From Rhizobium sp. ZPR4 (lineage in GTDB: Bacteria > Pseudomonadota > Alphaproteobacteria > Rhizobiales > Rhizobiaceae): 64,000 nt of DNA. Positions 51,498-63,043 of the stretch are shown here, piece by piece. Made by a program: the position numbers and the translations under genes. The stretch covers positions 1,302,001 through 1,366,000 of the forward strand of contig NZ_CP157967.1 in NCBI RefSeq assembly GCF_040215725.1. The letters run 5' to 3'. The notes below the pieces were generated by a model. The model searched no databases. It saw nothing but the letters and a program-made list of their open reading frames with translations, and had not been told where the DNA came from. How positions within the stretch are numbered: the stretch's first letter is position 1; the number at the start of each line of letters is the position of its first letter.

Positions 51498-52832
51498 ATG
51501 CGCGCTGTCGTCGTCGTGCCTGTGCTGAAACAGGCGCGCGCCGCGCGTTCCGCCCAGGCCGACAGCGCCATATCCGTCTCCCGTCCCCCGGAGAGCCGGC
51601 TGGAGGAGGCCAAGGGCCTTGCACTCGCTATCGATCTCGATGTCGTCAACGGCTCCATCGTCCCGATCAACGATCCGCGGCCGGCGACGCTGCTCGGCAC
51701 CGGCAAGATCGAGGAAATCCTTGCGCTGCTCGACGAGTTCAATGCCGGCCTCCTCATCGTCGATCATCCGCTGACGCCGGTGCAGCAGCGCAATCTCGAG
51801 AAGGCCTGGAACGCTAAGGTCATCGACCGCACTGGCCTCATTCTCGAAATCTTCGGCCGCCGCGCCTCCACCAAGGAAGGCACGCTGCAGGTCGAGCTTG
51901 CACATCTGAATTATCAGAAGGGCCGGCTGGTCCGAAGCTGGACCCACCTTGAGCGCCAGCGCGGCGGTGCCGGCTTCATGGGCGGCCCGGGTGAAACCCA
52001 GATCGAAGCCGACCGGCGCATGCTGCAGGAGCGGATCATCCGGCTGGAGCGCGAGCTGGAGCAGGTGGTTCGCACCCGCCAGCTTCACCGCGCCAAGCGC
52101 AAGAAGGTGCCGCATCCGATCGTGGCTCTCGTCGGCTATACCAATGCTGGCAAGTCAACGCTGTTCAACCGCATCACCGGCGCCGGCGTGCTGGCCGAAG
52201 ACATGCTGTTTGCGACGCTCGACCCGACGCTGCGCCGCATGAAGCTGCCGCATGGCCGCACAGTCATTCTCTCCGACACCGTCGGTTTCATCTCGGATCT
52301 TCCGACTCATCTGGTGGCCGCGTTCCGTGCGACGCTGGAAGAGGTTCTGGAAGCGGACCTAATCCTGCACGTCCGCGATCTCTCCGACGATGACAATCAG
52401 GTTCAGAGCGCCGATGTCATGCGCATTCTCAGCGATCTCGGCATTGGCGAAGCGGAAGGCGCCGAGCGCATTCTCGAGGTCTGGAACAAGATCGACCGTC
52501 TGGAGCCGGAAGCGCATGACGCCATTGTGCAGAAGGCGTCGACCGCTGAAAATGTCATTGCCGTTTCGGCGATAACAGGTGAAGGCGTTGATCGTCTGAT
52601 GGACGAAATCAGCCGGCGCCTCTCCGGCGTGCTGACGGAAACGACGATCACCTTGCCGGTCGAAAAACTGGCGCTATTGCCCTGGCTCTATAACCACGCA
52701 GTTGTCGACAACCGCGAGGACAATGAAGACGGCACTGTGACGCTTGATGTCCGCCTGACGGAAACCGAAGCGGCCGAACTGGAGCGGCGTATGGGCAATG
52801 GCCCGAAGCCGCAGCGCGAGGATTGGGAATAG
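51498..52832 (+). CDS. hflX: GTPase HflX
   Basis: HflX (444 residues) is a ribosome-associated GTPase that splits stalled 70S ribosomes. It has the N-terminal HflX domain ([20 protein letters not shown]) with the glycine-rich [15 protein letters not shown], and the G domain (G1 GYTNAGKS at about 213-220, DTVGFI, NKID). The open frame continues upstream to the hfq stop with coding-like residues but no ATG, GTG or TTG; only a CTG lies directly after that stop. The 51498 ATG lacks a good ribosome site, so the start is unsure. Confidence 0.95.
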   Translation: MRAVVVVPVLKQARAARSAQADSAISVSRPPESRLEEAKGLALAIDLDVVNGSIVPINDPRPATLLGTGKIEEILALLDEFNAGLLIVDHPLTPVQQRNLEKAWNAKVIDRTGLILEIFGRRASTKEGTLQVELAHLNYQKGRLVRSWTHLERQRGGAGFMGGPGETQIEADRRMLQERIIRLERELEQVVRTRQLHRAKRKKVPHPIVALVGYTNAGKSTLFNRITGAGVLAEDMLFATLDPTLRRMKLPHGRTVILSDTVGFISDLPTHLVAAFRATLEEVLEADLILHVRDLSDDDNQVQSADVMRILSDLGIGEAEGAERILEVWNKIDRLEPEAHDAIVQKASTAENVIAVSAITGEGVDRLMDEISRRLSGVLTETTITLPVEKLALLPWLYNHAVVDNREDNEDGTVTLDVRLTETEAAELERRMGNGPKPQREDWE

Positions 52833-52837
52833 GCGGC

Positions 52838-52888
52838 ATTCCGCATCTCGCGCAAAAGTGTGAAGCGGTTTTGCAATAACGACATGCG
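52838..52888. repeat. Rhizobiaceae palindromic intergenic repeat, second copy
   Basis: Between convergent hflX and mazG lies a palindromic element with arms CGCAT/ATGCG and CAAAA/TTTTG round the core GTGTGAAGCGG. Read on the minus strand its core (CCGCTTCACACTTTTG) matches that of the element at 5825-5877 with different flanks, as expected of a mosaic repeat family. It may help end transcription. Confidence 0.6.
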
Positions 52889-52940
52889 AAAGACCCGAGC
52901 CAAAAGCGCAAGAAGCGAATCCGAAGGATCGCGGCGCGCT

Positions 52941-53789
52941 TCAGGCCGTTTTGACGCCGGCAAGCTGCCGCTCGATAGCCTTTGCCGCCTGCCAGATCTC
53001 TTCCATCCGCTCCAGCGAGGCGCCTTCCAGCGTCTCGCCCTCAGCCTCGAGCGTTGTTTCGATATGATGGAAACGGCGGCGGAACTTTGTGTTCGTGCCG
53101 CGCAGAGCCTGCTCCGGATCGGCGTTCACATGCCGGCCGATATTGACGACGGCGAAGATCAGATCGCCGAGCTCGTCGCTGACCTTGGCCTTGTCGCCGC
53201 TTGCAAGTGCTGCCCGCAATTCGCCGATCTCCTCCTCGATCTTGTCGAGGATCGGTTCGGGCGCCGACCAGTCGAAGCCGACCTTGGCGGCGCGCTCCTG
53301 CAGTTTCAATGCTTCCGTCAGGGCAGGGAAGGTCCGTTGCACCGAGCCCAGGAAACCGGCCTTGAAATCCTCTGATATGCCGCTCTTGGCACGGCGCTCG
53401 GCCCGCTCGCGCTTCTCCTCGGCCTTGATCCGGTCCCATTGCAGCGTCACCGCGTCTTCGGTCTTCGCATCGGAGACAGCAAAGACGTGTGGATGGCGAC
53501 GGATCATCTTGCGGGTGATGGCATGCACGACATCGCCGAAAGAAAACGCTCCAGCCTCCTCGGCGATCCGAGAATGGAATACCACCTGCAGCAGCAGATC
53601 GCCGAGCTCGTCGCAAAGATCGTCGTTATCCTTGCGCTCGATCGCATCCGCAACCTCATAGGCCTCTTCGATCGTATAGGGCTTGATGGTCTCGAACGTC
53701 TGGACGATGTCCCAGGGGCAACCGCTCTCGGGGTTTCGCAGCGCCGCCATGATGTCGATCAGGCGGGAAATGTCTCGCGATGCTTCCAT
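52941..53789 (-). CDS. mazG: Nucleoside triphosphate pyrophosphohydrolase MazG
   Basis: MazG (282 residues) hydrolyses NTPs to NMPs and pyrophosphate, lowering noncanonical or stress nucleotides. Two MazG modules are seen, the first with CPWDIVQTFETIKPYTIEEAYEV in short form CPWDIVQTFE and LCDELGDLLLQVVFHSRIAEE, the second with KIEEEIGELRAAL and VSDELGDLIFAVVNIGRH; both keep the acidic metal ligands. It is 22 bp downstream of the deaminase gene and probably cotranscribed. Confidence 0.96.
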   Translation of the reverse strand: MEASRDISRLIDIMAALRNPESGCPWDIVQTFETIKPYTIEEAYEVADAIERKDNDDLCDELGDLLLQVVFHSRIAEEAGAFSFGDVVHAITRKMIRRHPHVFAVSDAKTEDAVTLQWDRIKAEEKRERAERRAKSGISEDFKAGFLGSVQRTFPALTEALKLQERAAKVGFDWSAPEPILDKIEEEIGELRAALASGDKAKVSDELGDLIFAVVNIGRHVNADPEQALRGTNTKFRRRFHHIETTLEAEGETLEGASLERMEEIWQAAKAIERQLAGVKTA

Positions 53790-53811
53790 CGTTGCCTCGG
53801 ATCTTGCTCTG

Positions 53812-54399
53812 TCAGTTCAAGGGGATGTCGTTGTCGCTCTTGGACGCCTGGTAGCTGTCGGAGAGACCGGCATAGGCCTGCTTGATGCGCGCCGTCTGGT
53901 CCTTCAACTCGCCTTTGCGCGGATCTTCTTCCGTCTCCACCAGGTCGGAGATGGCAAAGCTGTTCCAGAATGCGTTTTGGCGGCGATAGCCGCCAGGCTC
54001 CAGGCCGAAGACTTCCTTCAGGATTTTGAGATCATGCGGGATCGCGAAGGCATCCCGGGAATCCTCATGGCTGAAGAAATAGTAGAAATTGTCGAAACCG
54101 GCCCAGGTGATCGCCGACATGCACATGGTGCAGGGTTCATGCGTGGACAGGAAGATCAGATCCTTGGTCGCAAGCTTTTCGCCGAGTTCGTAGAAGCGCT
54201 TCAGGGCATGAACCTCGCCATGCCAGAGCGGGTTTTCCAACTCATTGTTGGTTTCCGCGATAACGAGTGAAAGGTCGGATTTGCGCAGGATGGCAGCGCC
54301 GAAGACCTTGTTGCCGGCAGAAACGCCTTTGCGGGTCAGGGGCAGGATGTCATGCTCCACGACGTCGAGAAGGCGGGCTGCGATGCTGTTGTCGGACAA
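53812..54399 (-). CDS. Cytidine/deoxycytidylate deaminase-fold protein
   Basis: From a TTG at 54399, with GGAGCAG five bases upstream, the product is 195 residues; a longer in-frame opening to 54516 has no ribosome site. It has the zinc motif WHGEVHAL (H60, E62) and PCTMCMSA (C90, C93) of nucleoside deaminases. The C-terminal part with FYYFFSHEDSRDAFAIPHDLKI in short form FFSHEDSRDAFAIP is unlike TadA or guanine deaminase. Substrate is unknown. Its pairing with mazG suggests nucleotide clean-up. Confidence 0.87.
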   Translation of the reverse strand: MSDNSIAARLLDVVEHDILPLTRKGVSAGNKVFGAAILRKSDLSLVIAETNNELENPLWHGEVHALKRFYELGEKLATKDLIFLSTHEPCTMCMSAITWAGFDNFYYFFSHEDSRDAFAIPHDLKILKEVFGLEPGGYRRQNAFWNSFAISDLVETEEDPRKGELKDQTARIKQAYAGLSDSYQASKSDNDIPLN

Positions 54400-54526
54400 G
54401 GATCTGCTCCAAAGTTTTGGCGCCAGTCTATCGGCATTGCCGATGCGACGGAATGCGCAAATGACGTATGGACCCGGTTTGTCACAGGCAATAAAATGGT
54501 CGCAGGCGCCAGTCAATCATAAAAGT

Positions 54527-54547
54527 CTATAGATTTCCTATATTTAT
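54527..54547. promoter_or_regulatory. 11-bp-spaced direct repeat upstream of cysG (candidate operator)
   Basis: CTATAGATTT (54527-54536) and CTATATTTAT (54538-54547) are an imperfect direct repeat with one helical-turn spacing in the gap between the divergent deaminase gene and cysG. The tract is A+T rich in a G+C-rich genome. A regulator site or promoter element for the sulfur operon is inferred. Confidence 0.35.
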
Positions 54548-54692
54548 GTCGGTCTGCTCGTCTGGTGAGTTTTGCTCAAATCCTTGGCATGTCGAGCAAA
54601 AGAATACGCGCATGCATGGGCATTAGAATTTCTGTTTCTTCAATCTCTTGGCCGCAAGGGCGATATTCGCCAAATCTCGAAGTGGAATAACG

Positions 54693-56129
<1,437 letters not shown>

Positions 56130-56132
56130 TTT

Positions 56133-56447
56133 ATGGTCGACAAGGTTCTGACCGCAAACCGGCTTGCCGATGGCATTGCTGTCTGGCTGAACGCAAATGG
56201 TGAGTGGACGTTATTCTTGCAGGAAGCGCTGGTCGCTCGCCATGCCGAAGCGGAAGCAGCTCTGGAAGCGATCGGCAAGCAGGCCTATGCTGACAACAAG
56301 GTCGTCGACGTCAATCTGATCGACGTTCAGGAAACTGGCGGCAAGCTCTGGCCGCTGCGCCTGCGCGAGCGTATCCGCGCCGAAGGCCCCACCATGGAAT
56401 ACGCGCCGGGCTATGCCGCGGCCGATCCCGATTTCATTGCAGTCTGA
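56133..56447 (+). CDS. DUF2849 domain-containing protein
   Basis: This 104-residue protein starts three bases after cysG and ends 17 bp before cysI. It matches the DUF2849 family, small proteins found almost only between cysG and cysI in alphaproteobacteria. Seen are LADGIAVWLNANGEWTLFLQEALV in short form DGIAVWLNANGEW and EYAPGYAAADPDFIAV at the C-terminus. No catalytic motif or membrane segment is evident. Context suggests a helper for siroheme loading or electron transfer to CysI. Confidence 0.87.
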   Translation: MVDKVLTANRLADGIAVWLNANGEWTLFLQEALVARHAEAEAALEAIGKQAYADNKVVDVNLIDVQETGGKLWPLRLRERIRAEGPTMEYAPGYAAADPDFIAV

Positions 56448-56464
56448 GAAGTCCCGAGGAAGTC

Positions 56465-58144
<1,680 letters not shown>

Positions 58145-58155
58145 GGAGATTGACC

Positions 58156-58668
58156 ATGACCAAGATCTGGCGGGAAACCGGCTTCATTGAAAACGATCCG
58201 TGGGTCATCGAGACCGACGAGGTCAAGGCGACGGAAACGCAGAAGCCTCTGCTTAGCCTCGATGCGCTGATCGCAAAGGCGGAAGAAAGCAATGACGTTG
58301 GCCTCGGCGTCGTCATCAAGCCGGCGGACGATGTGGCCCGGCTGCAGCCCTATCTCGATCGTCTCGATATCGTCGCCGTCGCCTTTCCGGCATTCAGCGA
58401 CGGCCGCGCCTTCAGCCATGCCTCGCTGCTGCGCCAGCGCCTGGGTTATGCCAGGGAATTGCGCGCTGTCGGCGATGTGTTGATCGATCAGGTACCGTTG
58501 ATGCTGCGCGTCGGCATCGATAGTTTCGCCGTGACCAACGCGACGGCACTGAAGCGGCTTTCGGAAAATCGCTTGCCGGGCATTCCGCACTACTATCAGC
58601 CGACTGCGCGCCGCGCAGAAGGTGGACAGGCCTATAGCTGGCGGCGGTTGCCGGCAAAATCGGCCTGA
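58156..58668 (+). CDS. DUF934 domain-containing protein
   Basis: This 170-residue protein with AAGGAGA seven bases before ATG 58156 belongs to DUF934, a family of unknown function almost always next to cysI or cysH. Seen are LGVVIKPADDV, IVAVAFPAFSDGRAFSHASLLRQRLGY in short form FPAFSDGRAFSHASLLR, and VGDVLIDQVPLMLRVGIDSF. The FxDGRxxS motif is the family hallmark. It is the last tight member of the cys run; cysH is not in this window. Confidence 0.9.
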   Translation: MTKIWRETGFIENDPWVIETDEVKATETQKPLLSLDALIAKAEESNDVGLGVVIKPADDVARLQPYLDRLDIVAVAFPAFSDGRAFSHASLLRQRLGYARELRAVGDVLIDQVPLMLRVGIDSFAVTNATALKRLSENRLPGIPHYYQPTARRAEGGQAYSWRRLPAKSA

Positions 58669-58898
58669 TGTCGAAAGGCGGCTATTGCGGCAATTTGACA
58701 ATGTCGGACTGCCGTATTCAAGCCTTTCGAATTATGTACGCTCGGTGATATGGAAACTTGACTGGAATAGGCATATTTCAATCCTGTATCGCCGGATGGA
58801 ATGGAATGCCTTTCAAAACCGGCTATATTATAATATCAGCGTCGCGAAATGAGCCTGCCAGGGAATACGTGTAAGACTAATACGGGATTCGAGACAGA

Positions 58899-59711
58899 AT
58901 GAACGCCCCCGCCAAATCAGATGAATTTGCTTCAGCAGTCCCAGCCGGCGTCTTTGCCGAGAAGGTGCTGAGCGTCACGCATTATACCGACCGGCTCTTT
59001 CGCTTCACCATGACCCGGCCGCAAGGCTTCCGCTTCCGTTCCGGCGAGTTTGCCATGATCGGTCTGATGGTCGACGGCAAGCCGCTCTATCGCGCCTATT
59101 CGATCGCAAGCCCCGCCTGGGCCGACGAGCTCGAATTCTTTTCCATCAAGGTGCCGGATGGTCCGCTGACCTCGCACCTGCAGAACATCAAGCCCGGCGA
59201 CGAAGTGCTGATGCGCAAGAAGCCGACCGGCACGCTGGTTCTGGACGCGCTGACACCCGGTCGCAGGCTCTACATGTTCTCGACCGGCACCGGCATCGCG
59301 CCGTTCGCAAGTCTGATCCGCGATCCCGAGACCTATGAGAAGTATGAGGAAGTCATCCTCACCCACACCACGCGCGATGTCGCCGAGCTGAAATACGGCT
59401 TCGACCTTGTTGAGGAAATCCGCAACGACGAGCTGTTGAACGAAGTCGTCGGCGACAAGCTGCGCCACTACGCAACTGTCACCCGCGAGGAATTCCCCTT
59501 CACGGGCCGCATCACCGATCTCATCGAAAACGGCAAGCTTTTCAGCGACCTGGGCGTGCCGCCGCTTGATCCGGCGATCGATCGCGGCATGATCTGCGGC
59601 TCCTCCGCCATGCTGAAGGATACTAAGGGGCTGCTGGAAAAGGCCGGCCTGAACGAAGGTGCCAACAACAAGCCGGCCGAATTCGTCATCGAGCGCGCTT
59701 TCGTCGGTTGA
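58899..59711 (+). CDS. fpr: Ferredoxin-NADP+ reductase
   Basis: Fpr (270 residues) is an FAD enzyme moving electrons between NADPH and ferredoxin/flavodoxin. It has RFRSGEFAMIGL and YRAYSIASPAW (FAD site), STGTGIAPFASLIRDP (NADP pyrophosphate site), and the C-terminal FVIERAFVG tail of the bacterial subclass. It follows the cys genes after 230 bp that probably hold its own promoter. It may feed CysI via ferredoxin and also serve oxidative-stress defence. Confidence 0.95.
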   Translation: MNAPAKSDEFASAVPAGVFAEKVLSVTHYTDRLFRFTMTRPQGFRFRSGEFAMIGLMVDGKPLYRAYSIASPAWADELEFFSIKVPDGPLTSHLQNIKPGDEVLMRKKPTGTLVLDALTPGRRLYMFSTGTGIAPFASLIRDPETYEKYEEVILTHTTRDVAELKYGFDLVEEIRNDELLNEVVGDKLRHYATVTREEFPFTGRITDLIENGKLFSDLGVPPLDPAIDRGMICGSSAMLKDTKGLLEKAGLNEGANNKPAEFVIERAFVG

Positions 59712-59734
59712 TCAAATCATCTGAATCCGGATTG

Positions 59735-59766
59735 AAAGGTGGCTTTGGTAACGAGGCCGCCTTTTT
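59735..59766. terminator. Terminator shared by fpr and the GntR gene
   Basis: AAAGGTGGC (59735-59743) pairs with GCCGCCTTT (59756-59764) with one G-U wobble, followed by T residues to 59766. It lies exactly between the two convergent stops and has A residues on its left flank. Confidence 0.75.
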
Positions 59767-60431
59767 CATCCGCCGCTGAGATAATCGATGAGTGAGGCCA
59801 TGGCCGTCTCGGCAGCGTTCGCGTCACCGCCCTGAATGGCTTCGATGGCCTGGACATGCATAACGATCGCCTGGCCCATGCGATCATGCGTCCCGGTGGA
59901 ATACCACAGCCGGCGTGCGTGCGTTTGCACGGGTGCGAGCGCCGCTGTGATGAAGTTGTTGGGGCAGGCGGCTTCGAGAATCTCGTCGAAAGCCTTATCG
60001 GTAGCGAAAAAGCCAGGAAGGTCGCCGGTGGCAGCGCACTCCGTCATCAGACGAGCGCATTCCCGCAACTGCTCGCGCTGCTGCGGATCGGCATGGGTAG
60101 CGGCGAGCGCGGCGGCAATCGGTTCCAGTTCGCGTCTCACCTGCATGACATATTGATGGTCTTCCGGGCGAATCTCCGCGATTTGCAGGCCGACGCGCGG
60201 CCGCACATGGATCAATCCCTGCCATGCAAGTTTCTGGATTGCCTCGCGCACCGGTGTCCGCCCATGCTCCGCCACTTCGATCAACTGCTTTTCGGTGACG
60301 AGGGCGCCTGGTTTCAGCGCAAGCGTCACGATCGCGTATTCCAACGCGAGATAGGCGAGGTGGCTGAGCGAATTCTGCATGCGAGGCTGCGTCCGACTTC
60401 TGCTTGGATGGCACACAGTGTCATCTAGCAT
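59766..60431 (-). CDS. GntR-family transcriptional regulator (FCD/FadR type)
   Basis: The 221-residue protein has an N-terminal winged helix (LVTEKQLIEVAEHGRTPVREAIQKLAWQGLI in short form RTPVREAIQKLAWQGLI) and a C-terminal all-helical FCD domain with metal-binding-type residues (TDKAFDEILEAACPN; HDRMGQAIVMHVQAIEAI). ATG 60431 gives full length; an internal ATG at 60380 would remove 17 poorly conserved residues. No obvious metabolic target is adjacent, so its ligand is unknown. Confidence 0.88.
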   Translation of the reverse strand: MLDDTVCHPSRSRTQPRMQNSLSHLAYLALEYAIVTLALKPGALVTEKQLIEVAEHGRTPVREAIQKLAWQGLIHVRPRVGLQIAEIRPEDHQYVMQVRRELEPIAAALAATHADPQQREQLRECARLMTECAATGDLPGFFATDKAFDEILEAACPNNFITAALAPVQTHARRLWYSTGTHDRMGQAIVMHVQAIEAIQGGDANAAETAMASLIDYLSGG

Positions 60432-60587
60432 CTACGAACGCAACCAATCGTGATATATCAGTACGCCAAATTGCAAAAGCCAATCATCGCGGCCATGCAT
60501 CGGCCTGCATATCGCATCTGCCGGATCGTCGCGTTGCCGTCGACGATCTCGGTGGCATTTCGCAAGCCTGGCTGGAAAAGCCGCGTG

Positions 60588-60794
60588 CTATCGACCGATT
60601 GCGGTTGCAAGGGTAGGCGGCCTTCGTTTGGCGGCCATCAGCAGGTCCAGTTCGGTGGACGACGGACCGAACTTGTAAAAGAGGCGCTTCGCCTCCGCAT
60701 CGTCGAGGCGATATTTCCGCGCAAACTCCGCAATGCTGTAAGGGCGGCCCCGGATGACTTTGCGGGTGGTTGTCCGATTGGTGTTTTCCGTCAT
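60588..60794 (-). CDS. Small hypothetical protein, helical
   Basis: This 68-residue gene has a strong ribosome site (AAAGGAGG, eight bases before ATG 60794). The product is basic: a disordered Thr/Arg-rich start and then SIAEFARKYRLDDAEAKRLFYKFG, in short form EFARKYRLDDAEAKRLFYKF, which looks like a short helix-turn-helix-like unit. I do not recognise the family with confidence. It is not linked to a neighbour in the same direction. Confidence 0.65.
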   Translation of the reverse strand: MTENTNRTTTRKVIRGRPYSIAEFARKYRLDDAEAKRLFYKFGPSSTELDLLMAAKRRPPTLATAIGR

Positions 60795-60994
60795 ATTTCC
60801 AACCTCCTTTCGGTTCCTTTTTAGTAGATAGCGCCGAGGTCCGGCTTGGAAAGACCTGAAAACGCATCGTGACGTTTCAAATCAGTATCTTACGCTTCGA
60901 GCACTTGCTGACCGGCATGTCGTCGCTGCAAAACTACGCTGCATATCTTTGCGCGAGATTTTTCCGGCTTGCATGGCGCGAATCCACGCAACTA

Positions 60995-61030
60995 AAAAAG
61001 GGAAGGCGGTTTGATCCGCCTTCCCTTTTT
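60995..61030. terminator. Intrinsic terminator of the GlsB-like gene at 61069-61326
   Basis: A perfect 15-bp stem (60995-61009 with 61016-61030), loop TTTGAT. Read on the minus strand it ends in a run of six T, so it closes the leftward GlsB gene; it also works rightwards with a T run of five. Confidence 0.9.
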
Positions 61031-61068
61031 CCTCTTCCCGATTCGGGCCTGTATAGCCCGATGCGCTG

Positions 61069-61326
61069 CTAACGTCTGATCAGTCGACCGACGAAAATCA
61101 GGATGCAGGCGCCGATGAAACCCGTGATCAGGTAATTCAGCCATACATGGAACGGCAGCGTGATGCCGATCGTCCGGAACAGCCAGCTGGCGACAAGCGC
61201 GCCGATGATGCCGAGGATGATGTTCATGACTATGCCCGTATTGCTTTTCATGATCATCTCGGCGAACCAGCCAGCTAAGCCGCCGATGATAATTGCTGCA
61301 ATCCAACCGACGTTTGCGTCTTCCAT
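61069..61326 (-). CDS. GlsB/YeaQ/YmgE-like small membrane protein (third copy)
   Basis: The 85-residue protein has AGGAGG seven bases before its ATG and three membrane segments: WIAAIIIGGLAGWFAEMIM, IVMNIILGIIGALVASWLF and LNYLITGFIGACILIFVGRLI. It is a transglycosylase-associated (GlsB) family member, closest here to the copy at 36983-37231. Stress response is the known context of the family; the molecular task is not known. It stands as a single-gene unit with its own terminator. Confidence 0.88.
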   Translation of the reverse strand: MEDANVGWIAAIIIGGLAGWFAEMIMKSNTGIVMNIILGIIGALVASWLFRTIGITLPFHVWLNYLITGFIGACILIFVGRLIRR

Positions 61327-61703
61327 AAAAGAACCTCCTGAGGGCCCGACAGGTTGTTAACAATAACTGATATACACCAAAAACGATTCGCACCCCAACT
61401 GTTGCGGATGGCGAGCCGATCAATCCGTTCATTGCAACCCTGATTATTAAGGGAAATTGTTACGGTTGTTTGGGTCTCTGAGACTCGTTTGCCTTGTTGA
61501 CGCTCATCCACCCATCGCGTCGGATTTCTGATTTTCCTTGATAATGGGCGACTTCTTCGGCTCGATGCCGTCATTTCGCGGTAGCGAGGTGAGGAAAAGC
61601 ATCTTCGGTCGCCAGCAACCACGATTTTATGGGTTGACCACAATAGGGCGTCTGCATATGTTCCGCGCACTTCCAGCCGAGGCAGCCTCTGCCTGCGGAA
61701 AGG
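61327..61703. other. Gene-free region between the GlsB gene and tRNA-Lys
   Basis: In these 377 bp I see the minus-strand ribosome site of the GlsB gene near 61334-61339 and its probable promoter region, and the upstream region of tRNA-Lys. Open frames here run into the tRNA and show no protein-like composition. No repeat or RNA was recognised. Confidence 0.5.
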
Positions 61704-61779
61704 GAGAGCGTAGCTCAGTCGGTAGAGCAACTGACTTTTAATCAGTAGGTCATGGGTTCGAATCCCATCGCTCTCACCA
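61704..61779 (+). tRNA. tRNA-Lys (anticodon TTT), CCA encoded
   Basis: A full cloverleaf is present in 76 bases: acceptor GAGAGCG with CGCTCTC, D-arm GCTC/GAGC, anticodon stem ACTGA/TCAGT around loop CTTTTAA (TTT at 61737-61739), and T-arm ATGGG/CCCAT with TTCGAAT. Discriminator A and an encoded CCA end the gene. Confidence 0.97.
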
Positions 61780-62129
61780 TCAATTTCATTAATTCTGCAA
61801 TGTCTTTTCAGGATTGGGTTTTGGCTCCATCCATAAGTGATGAGCGCGTCGAAATTTACCGTTCATATCGTGAAGAAATGTGATGTCTTGAAAAAGTCCC
61901 TAAGCTTTATGTCGCTCGATTTTCTATGCGATGTTGAAATTATCTCGATAAAGGCAGGATTCTGGCACTAAATGCTGCGTGCGAGCAGTGAGGCCGGCCT
62001 TTTTGCCAAGCAATTAGGACCGGAGAAAAGACCGGTATTCGCTTCCTGCAGGGGAGATGCGCGAATCGAGATATTCTTTAGGGACAGCTGATCGACTAAA
62101 TGAACGCTCTTCAACACCAAAGGATCAAG
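61780..62129. other. Gene-free region downstream of tRNA-Lys
   Basis: These 350 bp are more A+T rich than the core chromosome. I find no attachment-site duplicate of the tRNA 3' end, no integrase, and no convincing gene. A small inverted repeat ACCGG/CCGGT lies near 62020-62037. Confidence 0.45.
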
Positions 62130-62306
62130 ATGTCTGACCATCCGCGTTCACTAGAGTCGACAAGGCATTGTGTATCGGACCGAAAGCCTAAAGGGGCCAT
62201 TATTTACATAATGGTTGCTGTCGTCGCGGTTATCATCGGGTCGACTTCCGGACGCCACGAGAGCGCGATCCAAACTGTCCCGCCCGTAGCGAAGCTGCTT
62301 CATTGA
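62130..62306 (+). CDS. Possible small single-pass membrane protein
   Basis: ATG 62130 with AAAGGATC upstream opens a 58-residue frame: a polar N-terminus, one hydrophobic segment GAIIYIMVAVVAVIIGS (about residues 23-39) and a short polar tail. An upstream ATG at 62100 is possible. No family is recognised and no neighbour shares its direction. The clean membrane segment and ribosome site support it; the length makes it uncertain. Confidence 0.4.
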   Translation: MSDHPRSLESTRHCVSDRKPKGAIIYIMVAVVAVIIGSTSGRHESAIQTVPPVAKLLH

Positions 62307-62480
62307 ATGGAGTGACTGGCTCGGCCAAAGACCGCGCGAACCGGGTATGAGGTGGTAATCTTTGCTTTGGTGCGTGGCTTAGATCAGAAGGTTGGGCTGC
62401 GGGATATTGCCGCTTTTTTCGCTGGTGATACGGAAACGGTAGGCCAATAAAACAATAGGCTCATGAGCGATGATCGATTT

Positions 62481-62903
62481 TTAAGATCGCTGCCGGTAGG
62501 TTCCACAATAGATCATCGCCGGCGTCGAGGAAGGTTTGAAATCGAGCCCGTCGGACGCCTGTTCATCAATCAGTATCAATGTGCTGCCCCTCGACGGTGC
62601 AATGGCCTTACATGCTTCGACGTCGGCTGCTTCGAGACGCCCGGATAAATATTTCCAATCTGGGCCGGTTAGGCCATCGTCGATTGCCCAAATGGTTTCG
62701 ATGAAATCCTCATCGAGATATGCCCCTCCAAGTTCCCTTTTCATCGGCCATAAAGCGTTGCGATCCTCCCAGGCTTGATATTGCTCGTCGGAAGCTTTTT
62801 CACCCGGTTCCGGCTCCCAGTGCGGCTGGGAGTAGGCTAGCGCCTGTCCTTCAGTTTCGAATGAGGCAATAAAGACGTGAAGACTTCTCGATTGTGTCTG
62901 CAT
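62481..62903 (-). CDS. Imm22 (DUF4284)-like immunity family protein
   Basis: From ATG 62903 the product is 140 residues. It shows HVFIASFETEGQALAYSQP, HWEPEPGEKASDEQYQAWEDRN in short form YQAWEDRNALWPM, and GGAYLDEDFIETIWA, a pattern I associate with the Imm22 family, predicted immunity proteins of polymorphic toxins. No signal or membrane segment is present. No toxin gene is visible nearby, so it is either an orphan immunity protein or belongs to a toxin outside the window. The family call rests on memory of motifs. Confidence 0.55.
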   Translation of the reverse strand: MQTQSRSLHVFIASFETEGQALAYSQPHWEPEPGEKASDEQYQAWEDRNALWPMKRELGGAYLDEDFIETIWAIDDGLTGPDWKYLSGRLEAADVEACKAIAPSRGSTLILIDEQASDGLDFKPSSTPAMIYCGTYRQRS

Positions 62904-63043
62904 TGTTGAATCTCGCTGATTGCGCGACCTCGGCGTGCGCCGACGTTTCCAGCCAACCATAACGCACAGGTTGTTGATGAGATTTGGTGCAAATTGGCTG
63001 GTGAAAAATATCGATTTGGTAGTACCATACTCCCATCAATAAG

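Noticed and set aside
54517..54692. A possible SAM or other riboswitch upstream of cysG.
   Set aside because: I could not fold the segment into any known riboswitch layout; only the CTATA direct repeat stood out.
58669..58898. A possible small gene in the 230-bp spacer before fpr.
   Set aside because: Short frames there lack ribosome sites and the A+T-rich part near 58825-58840 is better read as promoter DNA.
61275..61741. Overlapping frames on both strands running into tRNA-Lys.
   Set aside because: They read through a clear tRNA and show no protein-like pattern or ribosome site.
61704..61779. tRNA-Lys as a possible integration site for a genomic island.
   Set aside because: I found no direct repeat of its 3' end, no integrase and no mobility gene in the 2.2 kb downstream.
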